Source: Ruminococcus sp. CAG:254
GTDB taxonomy: Bacteria; Bacillota; Clostridia; Oscillospirales; Ruminococcaceae
Length of the DNA: 7,314 nucleotides
Reading direction: 5' to 3'
Assembly (NCBI GenBank): GCA_000433635.1
Contig: HF997832.1
Span: 1-7,314, forward strand
The notes under the pieces are model-generated. The model was given only the letters and a program-made list of their open reading frames with translations. It made no database searches and was not told where the DNA came from. Below, piece by piece: positions 1 to 4,880 of this stretch (the stretch's first letter is position 1; each line of letters begins with the position of its first letter). The position numbers and the translations under genes are program-made.

Positions 1-20
1 AATTGAATTTGCTCCGCAAA

Positions 21-114
21 TGTGGGCTACTCGCCCACACCCCGGCAGCATTTTTGAAAAATCGCTGCACCAAAAAACTTTTTAGTTGCCTGCGGCTGAT
101 TTCTTACAGCCTAT
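21..114. repeat. Hairpin-rich intergenic repeat, left copy
   Basis: This stretch lies downstream of the dnaN stop and contains no gene. It holds three inverted repeats: a 7-bp stem at 21-27/33-39 (TGTGGGC with GCCCACA), a stem at 45-49/64-68 (GCAGC with GCTGC, extended by A/T pairs and one bulged C), and a 5-bp stem at 94-98/107-111 (GGCTG with CAGCC). Positions 64-97 match the reverse complement of 7281-7313 at 31 of 34 aligned positions, so it is one of two inverted copies of a repeat. No run of T follows any stem in the dnaN direction, so I do not call it an intrinsic terminator. Whether it is a wider dispersed family cannot be judged from this window. Confidence 0.6.
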
Positions 115-134
115 CTAGAAATCAATGATTGGAT

Positions 135-1235
135 TTATCGCAGCTGAATCGGCATCAACAGGAAAATAAAGTTTTCACCCTGCATTGGCACCATCTTTGC
201 AACATGATTGCCACCTGTTAACTGCAACCGAATCTGGTCACAATCCGATGCCTTTGCAGCCTCCAGCAAATACCGGTTATTGAAACCAATCGTAACTTCT
301 GGACCTTTTACCTGTGCCGGGATGGTATCGTGAATCTTACCAATTCCGGTTTCACAGTGGACATATAACTGATTATCAGAGAATGTGCAGCGAATTGGTG
401 CATTGAATTTGCTGTTGATCAGCAGCGAGCACCGTTCCAGACAAGAAATCAAGTCAGCAGTCTGTAAAATGACTTCTGTTTCATAGCCGCTGGGAATGCT
501 GCTCTGATAATTATGAAATTCACCTTCCAGCAATCGAGAGAAAACAAGATAGCCATTGAAAGAGAATGCAATGTGGTTGCGAGTTGCAGTCAGTTCGCAT
601 GGTGCTTCTGCATCATCTTTCAGCATCGAAGCAACTTCCAGCAGTGTCCGCTTTGGTACAACAAAATGATATGGTACTTTTGTTGCAATCTTTTCGGTAC
701 GGATGGCAAGCCGATAGCCGTCAATGGCAACGACCCGCAGTTCATCTCCGATGGTTTCAAAGAGTTCCCCGGTGAAGACAGGCTTGTTTTCGTTCAGCGA
801 GGTTGCATAGCTGGTCTGATGGATCATGGAACGCAACGTTCCCTGTTCGAGGGTCAGTCCATCTTCCATTTCCAGCTCTGGCAAAGACGGATAGTCCTCT
901 GCGGACATTGCAGAGATGTGAAACTCGGTTGCTTCACAGTGCATGGTGACTGCCAACCGGCTGTCGATTTCCAGCAAAACCGTGTTGCCGGAGAATCTCC
1001 GCAGGGCTTCACTGAACAGCCGTGCATGAATGACAAATTCTCCGGTGTCATGGGTGTCCACTGGAAGATTGGTCTGAATGCCAAATTCAAGGTCGTAACC
1101 AGTCAGCTGTAACTGTCCCGGACGAAGCTGCATCCGAATACCCTCCAGGGCAGGGATGGTTGATTTTTGTGCAACCCCTTTTGATACATAGGTAACGGCT
1201 TGATAAAGGGCTTGCCGATCACAAGTAAACTGCAT
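135..1235 (-). CDS. dnaN: DNA polymerase III subunit beta (sliding clamp)
   Basis: This gene encodes the ring-shaped processivity clamp that encircles DNA and tethers the replicative polymerase; it also binds mismatch-repair and ligase partners. The 366-residue length is normal for the family and fits three repeated clamp folds of about 120 residues each. Recognisable family segments are AIDGYRLA (170-177), LEGEFHNYQ (236-244), FNNRYLLEAA (318-327), and the C-terminal MPIQLR, close to the usual MPIRL ending. The ATG start at 1235 is supported by AGAAAGGAA on the minus strand (about 1244-1252), about 10 nt upstream. It lies downstream of dnaA in the same direction, across 720 bp of origin DNA, the standard Firmicute order. 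I found no convincing dedicated promoter, so it may be read from dnaA or from a weak promoter within oriC. No truncation or frameshift is visible. Confidence 0.98.
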   Translation of the reverse strand: MQFTCDRQALYQAVTYVSKGVAQKSTIPALEGIRMQLRPGQLQLTGYDLEFGIQTNLPVDTHDTGEFVIHARLFSEALRRFSGNTVLLEIDSRLAVTMHCEATEFHISAMSAEDYPSLPELEMEDGLTLEQGTLRSMIHQTSYATSLNENKPVFTGELFETIGDELRVVAIDGYRLAIRTEKIATKVPYHFVVPKRTLLEVASMLKDDAEAPCELTATRNHIAFSFNGYLVFSRLLEGEFHNYQSSIPSGYETEVILQTADLISCLERCSLLINSKFNAPIRCTFSDNQLYVHCETGIGKIHDTIPAQVKGPEVTIGFNNRYLLEAAKASDCDQIRLQLTGGNHVAKMVPMQGENFIFLLMPIQLR

Positions 1236-1302
1236 AATAAAGATTCCTTTCTATTGGAATGGGCGATTCGAATCCCTGTTCCGGTCTGTTTCATCTAGAA
1301 AT

Positions 1303-1319
1303 TGTGGAAAGTTTCCACA
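1303..1319. promoter_or_regulatory. Palindromic pair of DnaA boxes upstream of dnaN
   Basis: TGTGGAAA and TTTCCACA form a perfect 8-bp inverted repeat around a single central G at 1311. The pair sits on the dnaN side of the AT-rich segment, about 70 bp upstream of the dnaN start, away from the main box cluster. It could bind two DnaA molecules face to face. A role in bounding the unwound region or in regulating dnaN is inference. Confidence 0.6.
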
Positions 1320-1351
1320 GTTGCGATGGTATTTGCTGTTCTGTGTGTGTC

Positions 1352-1381
1352 GTTTTGATAGAATAGAAAGATTAAAAAAAT
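1352..1381. other. AT-rich DNA unwinding element
   Basis: This segment contains a near-continuous run of A and T, ending in seven A residues, directly next to the TAG array at 1382-1396. Its place beyond the trio as seen from the DnaA boxes is the arrangement described for the B. subtilis origin, where melting starts. Exact limits are approximate. Confidence 0.6.
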
Positions 1382-1396
1382 TAGTAGTAGTAGTAG
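1382..1396 (+). promoter_or_regulatory. DnaA-trio array
   Basis: Five perfect consecutive TAG units are present on the plus strand, which is 3'-GAT-5' read in the direction of DnaA filament growth from the boxes. Read on the minus strand the order is DnaA box, short spacer, CTA repeats, then AT-rich DNA. That is the order of the basal unwinding system defined in B. subtilis, where DnaA loads from the boxes onto single-stranded trios. A TGTTGAAAC box (1401-1409) lies only 4 nt away and GGTGGAAAA (1410-1418) directly follows it. The match is by sequence and geometry; function is inferred. Confidence 0.8.
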
Positions 1397-1400
1397 TGAC

Positions 1401-1418
1401 TGTTGAAACGGTGGAAAA
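1401..1418. promoter_or_regulatory. Trio-proximal DnaA box pair
   Basis: TGTTGAAAC (1401-1409) and GGTGGAAAA (1410-1418) lie back to back in the same orientation, 4 nt from the trio array. Each differs from TGTGGAAAA at one or two positions. By analogy with the trio-proximal boxes of B. subtilis they would position the DnaA filament for strand opening. Confidence 0.6.
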
Positions 1419-1709
1419 GTCAGAAAAATGGCGAATCTGCTGATTTTTTTTTCAACAGTGCAATTGTTGAATGCGTGTGGAAAAGTTGAATCCGCATTAC
1501 TCATTTTGAAAAGTTGAAAGATTGTGGAGTTGAAAAGAAAAACTTGTTGAAAATTTTGTGGAAAACTCGAGGAAAATCGAACGGCAAAAATTTTTCAAAA
1601 ATCCGCATGTTGAAACTGTTGAAACAGAAAATCGGATTTTCGTGGAAAACTGGTTGGGAAAGATTTCCGACACCCAGAAAAATTTCCGAAATTTCGGGCA
1701 ATTTCCATC

Positions 1710-1728
1710 TTTCCACAAATTGTGGAAA
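1710..1728. promoter_or_regulatory. Perfect palindromic DnaA box pair
   Basis: TTTCCACAA and TTGTGGAAA form a perfect 9-bp inverted repeat around A1719. The right arm belongs to an exact TGTGGAAAA box (1721-1729). A TGTTGAAAG box follows at 1733-1741 and another exact box at 1755-1763, making this the densest high-quality cluster in the dnaA-dnaN gap and a likely strong DnaA binding site. Confidence 0.6.
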
Positions 1729-1777
1729 ACGCTGTTGAAAGTCTTCGGAAAGTCTGTGGAAAACCGCAAAAATGGCT

Positions 1778-1820
1778 TGAAATCGGCACATTTTTTTCGC
1801 TGAAATCAGCACATTTTTCG
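1778..1820. repeat. Short direct repeat at dnaA-side edge of oriC
   Basis: TGAAATCGGCACATTTTT at 1778-1795 is repeated as TGAAATCAGCACATTTTT at 1801-1818, with one mismatch and a period of 23 bp. Both copies are followed by TCG after a variable number of T. The repeats lie between the last DnaA boxes and the hairpin at 1849-1876. They do not resemble DnaA boxes, and I do not recognise a binding protein. Confidence 0.5.
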
Positions 1821-1848
1821 AGAAAAAACGGGCTTTACAGACACAATC

Positions 1849-1882
1849 CGGCTGCATATTGTGGAATATGCAGCCGTTTTTT
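1849..1882 (+). terminator. Strong hairpin with T-tract, plus orientation
   Basis: A perfect 12-bp stem (1849-1860 with 1865-1876) closes a GTGG loop and is followed by six T residues (1877-1882), a textbook intrinsic terminator for rightward transcription. No rightward gene lies upstream of it in the window. In the leftward (dnaA) direction the stem is followed by GGATTG, not a T-run. The apex contains TTGTGGAA, a DnaA-box-like sequence. It may stop stray transcripts crossing oriC toward dnaA, or cap the 3' end of dnaA mRNA; either role is inference. Confidence 0.7.
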
Positions 1883-1930
1883 CAAAACCGGAAATCGGAA
1901 ATTTGTTTGCATAAAATGGAAAAATGAGGC

Positions 1931-1954
1931 AAGAAAAACGGCAATCCATTTGCC
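1931..1954 (-). terminator. Weak terminator of dnaA
   Basis: Immediately after the dnaA stop, the minus strand reads a 5-bp stem GGCAA/TTGCC with a 5-nt loop (plus coordinates 1940-1954), then GTTTTTCTT (1931-1939). The stem is short and the T-run is preceded by G, so termination is probably partial. That would allow some transcription to continue through oriC toward dnaN. Confidence 0.45.
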
Positions 1955-1955
1955 T

Positions 1956-3320
1956 TTAATGGGTCTTGGTTTTGATGTTTTTGATGATATCTTCTACCAA
2001 TTGCTTTAAATTGGCATCCCGTTTCATCCCTGCTTCAATGTTATTGATGGCATAGACAATGGTCGAATGATCTCTGCCGCCGAACTCCGTTCCGATGGAC
2101 TGCAGCGGCATCTGCGTGATTTCCCGGACAACATAGGTTGCCACTTTTCGAGCGGTGGAAATCTGTGCGGAGCGTTTGCTGCTGCGGATTTCCTCCGGGG
2201 TTACGCCGTAGACATCTGCCACCTCGGCAATAATTTTTTCTACAGTGATCGGCACAGGCTGGTCGTTGTTCAGGATGTCCTTGATGACACTCTGTGCCAT
2301 GGAGATGGACGGCGGAGAACCAGCGAAGTGCTTCAGAGCTTTCAGCTTTTTCACTGCCCCTTCCAGCTGCCGGATGTTGGTTTTCAGGCGGTTGGCAATG
2401 AATTCTGCCACATCGTCCGGAATGTGCAGGTCAAGCAGTTCTGCCTTGCGGCGGATGATGGCGATGCGGGTTTCAAAATCCGGAATGGTGATGTCGGTGA
2501 TCAGACCGCATTCAAACCGGGTACGAATCCGTTCTTCCAGTGTTTTCAGTTCTCTCGGCGGCTTATCGGACGTGATGACGATTTGCTTGTTTTCTGCGTG
2601 TAATTTATTAAAGGTATGGAAGAATTCTTCCTGCATCCGGTCTTTGTCGCTGAAGAACTGAATATCGTCGATCAGCAGGACATCGGCGGAGCGGTATTTG
2701 TCATGGAAACTTGCCATATTGTTGCGGTTGATGCCGTTGATCAGGTCGTTTCCGAATTCTTCACTGGTCACATAAATGATGTTGTAATCCGGATGCTGCT
2801 GTTCGACCTCGTGGGCGATGGCGTGCATCAGGTGTGTTTTTCCCAGACCAGATGGACCGTAGATGAACAGCGGATTGTAACTCTTGCCCGGTTCTTTTGC
2901 AACTGCCGTACAGGCAGCATAGGCAAATTCGTTGGAGCGACCCACAATGAACGTGGAGAATGTATATTCGTAGTTTGCCCCTTCAAAGCTCTTTTCCAGT
3001 TGCTGATTCCGCAGAGCCAGGTCTTCCGAGCCGGTAGATTCTGTCTGGGTCGGTTCTGGTTCAAATTCTTCTTCAATCCGGATGACCAGATTGACATCAA
3101 AGCCTAAAATATTGCGAAATGCCTCTTTCAGCAGCGGTTCATAGTTGCTGAGAATGACAGAACGCTGAAAATCGGACTGAATGGTAAAAACGGCATCCGT
3201 TCCGCTGAGATCCACCGGATGGAGGGCATCAATCCAAAGTTTGACTGCAACCTCCGGGATCTGCCCTTTCTCCAGACAGTATCGTTTTACATGTTCGAAT
3301 ACCTCATCGAATGAATTCAT
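1956..3320 (-). CDS. dnaA: Chromosomal replication initiator protein DnaA
   Basis: This gene encodes the AAA+ ATPase that binds DnaA boxes and melts the origin. The protein is 454 residues, normal for Firmicutes. Domain I spans about 1-85, followed by a short acidic linker (86-112). The AAA+ core follows, with Walker A GPSGLGKT (155-162), Walker B LLIDDI (215-220), sensor 1 IVITSDKPP (247-255), box VII LEERIRTRF (261-269) and a sensor 2 region around TNIRQLEGA (314-322). The C-terminal domain IV carries the DNA-binding signature GGRDHSTIVYA (414-424). The ATG at 3320 is chosen because AAAGGAGA on the minus strand (about 3331-3338) lies 10 nt upstream and MNSFDEVFEHVKRY is a typical N-terminus. 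The frame stays open to an ATG at 3518, but that extension has no good ribosome site and is not DnaA-like. DnaA boxes in its promoter suggest autoregulation. Confidence 0.98.
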   Translation of the reverse strand: MNSFDEVFEHVKRYCLEKGQIPEVAVKLWIDALHPVDLSGTDAVFTIQSDFQRSVILSNYEPLLKEAFRNILGFDVNLVIRIEEEFEPEPTQTESTGSEDLALRNQQLEKSFEGANYEYTFSTFIVGRSNEFAYAACTAVAKEPGKSYNPLFIYGPSGLGKTHLMHAIAHEVEQQHPDYNIIYVTSEEFGNDLINGINRNNMASFHDKYRSADVLLIDDIQFFSDKDRMQEEFFHTFNKLHAENKQIVITSDKPPRELKTLEERIRTRFECGLITDITIPDFETRIAIIRRKAELLDLHIPDDVAEFIANRLKTNIRQLEGAVKKLKALKHFAGSPPSISMAQSVIKDILNNDQPVPITVEKIIAEVADVYGVTPEEIRSSKRSAQISTARKVATYVVREITQMPLQSIGTEFGGRDHSTIVYAINNIEAGMKRDANLKQLVEDIIKNIKTKTH

Positions 3321-3325
3321 AGCAT
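3317..3325 (-). other. Two-codon ORF overlapping the dnaA start
   Basis: On the minus strand ATG-CTA-TGA occupies 3325-3317, and its TGA shares bases with the dnaA ATG (3320-3318) in an ATGA overlap. The upstream AAAGGAGA is only 5 nt from this first ATG but 10 nt from the dnaA ATG, so the first could compete for initiation or deliver ribosomes by termination-reinitiation. Seen directly; any regulatory effect is inference. Confidence 0.35.
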
Positions 3326-3744
3326 TGTAATCTCCTTTTCTTGGCGGCGTGCAGCGGCAGGAGCCGGGACATTGTGGAAAATCTTTGGTGCATCGGCTCG
3401 ACTGCATGCCGTCTGTGCAGTGTTCTTCTATGTTCTGCTGCATCGGCACGGGAAAATTGCCCGAAAAATCGGGAAATCGAAGCAAATTCTGTTGGAATGG
3501 GTGGATTTTTGTTGCCATTTTCCCATTTCTAGACAGACGAAAGCCGATAGCAATACTATTTTATTGTAACATGAATTGTGGAAAAAATCAAGTCTTTTCC
3601 TTGAAACATTCGGGCTGCGGCAAGAGGTTTCCACAAATCCACGTGGAAATGTCAAATCCGTTGTGCGAGATGCACAAAAATGCAGGCGAAACCACGCTGC
3701 CCCCTGCTGAAATGAAAAAATTCTATGTTTTTTGAAAAAAAGGC
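3321..3744. other. Upstream origin region (incA/B-like) with DnaA boxes
   Basis: This 424-bp divergent gap between dnaA and the rpmH promoter contains no supported gene. DnaA boxes are at 3373-3381 (TGTGGAAAA), 3577-3585 (TGTGGAAAA), 3627-3635 (reverse, GTTTCCACA) and 3642-3650 (CGTGGAAAT, weaker). None of the TGTTGAAA flavour found on the other side of dnaA occurs here. The region also carries the dnaA promoter and leader. Together with 1236-1955 it forms the bipartite origin layout known in B. subtilis; that the two parts cooperate here is inference. Confidence 0.7.
3563..3591 (-). promoter_or_regulatory. dnaA promoter with an internal DnaA box
   Basis: On the minus strand TTGATT (3591-3586) and TACAAT (3568-3563) are separated by exactly 17 nt, a good housekeeping sigma-A promoter. 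Transcription would start near 3556 and give a leader of about 235 nt. An exact DnaA box (3577-3585) lies wholly inside the spacer, touching the -35 element, so bound DnaA would block RNA polymerase. Autorepression of dnaA is established in other bacteria; here it is inferred from position. Confidence 0.75.
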
Positions 3745-3773
3745 TTGACACCATGGGAAAAATTCGTTATAAT
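3745..3773 (+). promoter_or_regulatory. Consensus sigma-A promoter of the rpmH operon
   Basis: TTGACA (3745-3750) and TATAAT (3768-3773) are both perfect consensus hexamers with a 17-nt spacer. The predicted transcript starts near 3780. A promoter this strong suits a ribosomal protein gene. It points away from the dnaA promoter, the two -35 elements lying about 150 bp apart. Confidence 0.92.
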
Positions 3774-3780
3774 AGAACAG

Positions 3781-3987
3781 GTCGGACATTGGTCTGCCCA
3801 TTTGGGCACGAATGCCAATTTTTCGACCCAAGGAACAATCATTGGGATTCCACGCCGCTGCTGCCAGTCGGAATTGCGGCAGGTATAACACACAGAATGC
3901 TGCCGGATTCGCTGCGGATGCACCTGAACTCGACAGGATTCCAGTTTGAGATTGCAGAAATTGCACATGGGAAAGGAGGCAGTTGTT
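3781..3987 (+). promoter_or_regulatory. Long structured 5' leader of rpmH
   Basis: About 207 nt separate the predicted transcription start from the rpmH start. Possible RNA stems are TGCCC/GGGCA (3795-3799 with 3804-3808), an overlapping alternative GGCA/TGCC (3805-3808 with 3813-3816), an outer ATTGG/CCAAT (3788-3792 with 3815-3819) running into five T (3819-3823), CCCAA/TTGGG (3827-3831 with 3842-3846) and CTGCC/GGCAG (3861-3865 with 3878-3882). The stems are short. I do not recognise a known riboswitch or ribosomal-protein leader. A 45-codon ORF at 3812-3949 lacks a ribosome site and is not called. Confidence 0.5.
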
Positions 3988-4122
3988 GTGAAGAGAACAT
4001 ATCAGCCGAAGAAGCTGCACCGGAAGAAGGAACACGGTTTCAGAAAGAGAATGGCAACTTCCAACGGAAGAAAGGTTTTAGCTCGTAGAAGAGCCAAGGG
4101 CAGAGCAAGACTTAGCCACTAA
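3988..4122 (+). CDS. rpmH: 50S ribosomal protein L34
   Basis: This short gene encodes the 44-residue L34, a very basic protein of the large ribosomal subunit. The sequence begins MKRTYQPKKLHRKKEHGF and contains the family core RMATSNGRKVLARRRAKGR, matching L34 throughout. The length is the usual 44 residues. The start is GTG at 3988, decided by an excellent AAAGGAGG (3972-3979) 8 nt upstream; no in-frame ATG precedes it. It is first in the rightward operon behind a consensus promoter and a long leader, and is followed after 7 nt by a strong terminator, so it is probably made in large excess over the downstream genes. The position next to dnaA is conserved across bacteria. Confidence 0.97.
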   Translation: MKRTYQPKKLHRKKEHGFRKRMATSNGRKVLARRRAKGRARLSH

Positions 4123-4129
4123 CGAGACG

Positions 4130-4166
4130 GACCACAAAATCTTTTTTGTGGTCTTTTTTGTTTTTT
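4130..4166 (+). terminator. Intrinsic terminator between rpmH and rnpA
   Basis: A perfect 10-bp stem (4130-4139 with 4144-4153, GACCAC core) closes a 4-nt loop and is followed by six T, one G and six more T. It starts 7 nt after the rpmH stop and ends about 13 nt before the rnpA ribosome site. I see no separate promoter for rnpA, so rnpA, yidD, yidC and jag probably depend on readthrough. Confidence 0.9.
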
Positions 4167-4195
4167 CAGCAAATTCAGAAAGGAGCGGAACATCG

Positions 4196-4594
4196 GTGAA
4201 ACAGACCATCATCCTGAACCAAAATCGGGATTTTCAAACCCTGTATAAGCGGGGCATTTCGTTTGTCACGCCGTTTGTGGTGATTTATATGCGGCCGAAT
4301 CGGTTCGGCGTGCACCGACTGGGCATCACCGCCGGCAAACGGGTCGGCAATGCGGTGCAGCGAAATCGTGCAAAACGGCTCATTCGACAGGCGTATCGGG
4401 AGTTGGAAGCCGAGCTGCCGCCCTATCTGGATATCGTCATTGTTGCCCGGGCACGGATTTGCAACCTGACATCGACCAGATTGGTCAAGTATCTGCGGAA
4501 AGAAACCATTCCGCAAATCCAGCGGCATTGGGAACCGCCCATTCGGATGCGGGCAGGCGGAAAATCCTCCAAGCCGGAGGGAACACCGCAATGA
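4196..4594 (+). CDS. rnpA: Ribonuclease P protein component
   Basis: The product is the small basic protein subunit of RNase P. It binds the RnpB RNA and helps it remove 5' leaders from precursor tRNAs. The protein is 132 residues, slightly longer than the common 110-120. The hallmark RNR motif lies in GNAVQRNRAKRLIRQAYR (51-68), preceded by the usual RLGITAGKRV (41-50), and YLDIVIVAR (77-85) is the conserved strand before the last helix. The C-terminal tail after about residue 113 is Pro/Gly/Lys-rich and probably disordered. The start is GTG at 4196 with AAAGGAG (4179-4185) 10 nt upstream. An in-frame GTG at 4148 lies inside the preceding terminator and is rejected. The TGA overlaps the yidD ATG, so the two are translationally coupled. 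Confidence 0.96.
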   Translation: MKQTIILNQNRDFQTLYKRGISFVTPFVVIYMRPNRFGVHRLGITAGKRVGNAVQRNRAKRLIRQAYRELEAELPPYLDIVIVARARICNLTSTRLVKYLRKETIPQIQRHWEPPIRMRAGGKSSKPEGTPQ

Positions 4595-4848
4595 AAACCC
4601 TGCTGCTGCTGTTGATTCGCTTTTATCGGAGGGTGCTTTCCCCTTTAAAAAAGCCATGCTGCCGCTATTATCCGACTTGCAGTGCTTATGCGTTGCAGGC
4701 GGTCAAACGGTTTGGGGCATGGCATGGAACGGGTCTGGCAGTTCGCCGGATTCTGCGGTGTAATCCATGGAGTCCCGGCGGGTTTGATGCTGTACCCCTG
4801 ACGCTGCCGCAAAAGCGGCATCGCTGGACGAAAATCAAATTGAAATAA
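4591..4848 (+). CDS. yidD: Membrane protein insertion efficiency factor YidD
   Basis: This gene encodes a small membrane-associated protein that helps YidC/Sec-dependent insertion of inner membrane proteins; its exact mechanism is unsettled. The protein is 85 residues, normal for the family. A hydrophobic/amphipathic N-terminus with a leucine run (4-8) is followed by the family signatures CCRYYPTCSAYALQAV (23-38) and RILRCNPWSPGGFDAVP (53-69); the Cys residues at 23, 24, 30 and 56 are visible. The C-terminus is Lys/Arg-rich. The ATG at 4591 overlaps the rnpA stop (ATGA) and has GGAGGG (4576-4581) 9 nt upstream. A longer in-frame reading from 4459 runs through rnpA in another frame and is rejected. 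Its place between rnpA and yidC is the classical one. Confidence 0.95.
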   Translation: MKTLLLLLIRFYRRVLSPLKKPCCRYYPTCSAYALQAVKRFGAWHGTGLAVRRILRCNPWSPGGFDAVPLTLPQKRHRWTKIKLK

Positions 4849-4880
4849 GAAAACAGAAAGGGTGACGCATCATTACCATT

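Larger units (their letters stand above)
1236..1955. other. oriC: Replication origin oriC (dnaA-dnaN part, incC-like)
   Basis: This 720-bp stretch has no credible gene and is packed with 9-mers resembling DnaA boxes. Exact TGTGGAAAA occurs at 1476-1484, 1557-1565, 1721-1729 and 1755-1763. Near matches are at 1303-1311, 1311-1319 (reverse), 1410-1418, 1641-1649 and 1709-1717 (reverse). A second flavour, TGTTGAAA followed by A, C or G, is at 1401-1409, 1545-1553, 1608-1616, 1617-1625 and 1733-1741, with its reverse form at 1449-1457. An AT-rich segment (about 1352-1381) abuts a TAG trinucleotide array and a box, which marks the unwinding site at the dnaN end. Origin function is inferred from box density and the dnaA/dnaN setting, both well established for Firmicutes. 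Confidence 0.93.

Noticed and set aside
1..134. Intrinsic terminator for dnaN
   Set aside because: Hairpins exist in the repeat, but none is followed by a T-run in the leftward direction.
1262..1281. GATTCGAATCCC resembling a tRNA T-arm
   Set aside because: No acceptor, D or anticodon arms can be built around it on either strand.
1501..1857. Several overlapping ORFs of 64-118 codons on both strands in oriC
   Set aside because: They are Phe/Lys/Asn-rich translations of repeated DnaA boxes and AT-rich DNA without ribosome sites or any family resemblance.
1956..3518. A longer dnaA reading from an ATG at 3518
   Set aside because: The 66-residue extension is unlike any DnaA N-terminus, contains a DnaA box in its DNA, and lacks a good ribosome site; the ATG at 3320 has AAAGGAGA and a typical DnaA start.
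3812..3949. 45-codon ORF in the rpmH leader as a possible leader peptide
   Set aside because: No ribosome site precedes it, its composition is unremarkable, and it does not reach rpmH.
3732..4088. 118-codon ORF with a Cys-containing segment over the rpmH promoter and gene
   Set aside because: Its start lies upstream of the promoter and it reads rpmH in the wrong frame.
4148..4195. Upstream GTG start for rnpA at 4148
   Set aside because: It falls inside the terminator stem and T-tract; GTG 4196 has a correctly placed ribosome site and gives a normal RnpA N-terminus.
4459..4590. N-terminal extension of yidD from an ATG at 4459
   Set aside because: It overlaps rnpA in another frame and is not YidD-like; the ATG at 4591 has GGAGGG and the standard ATGA overlap.
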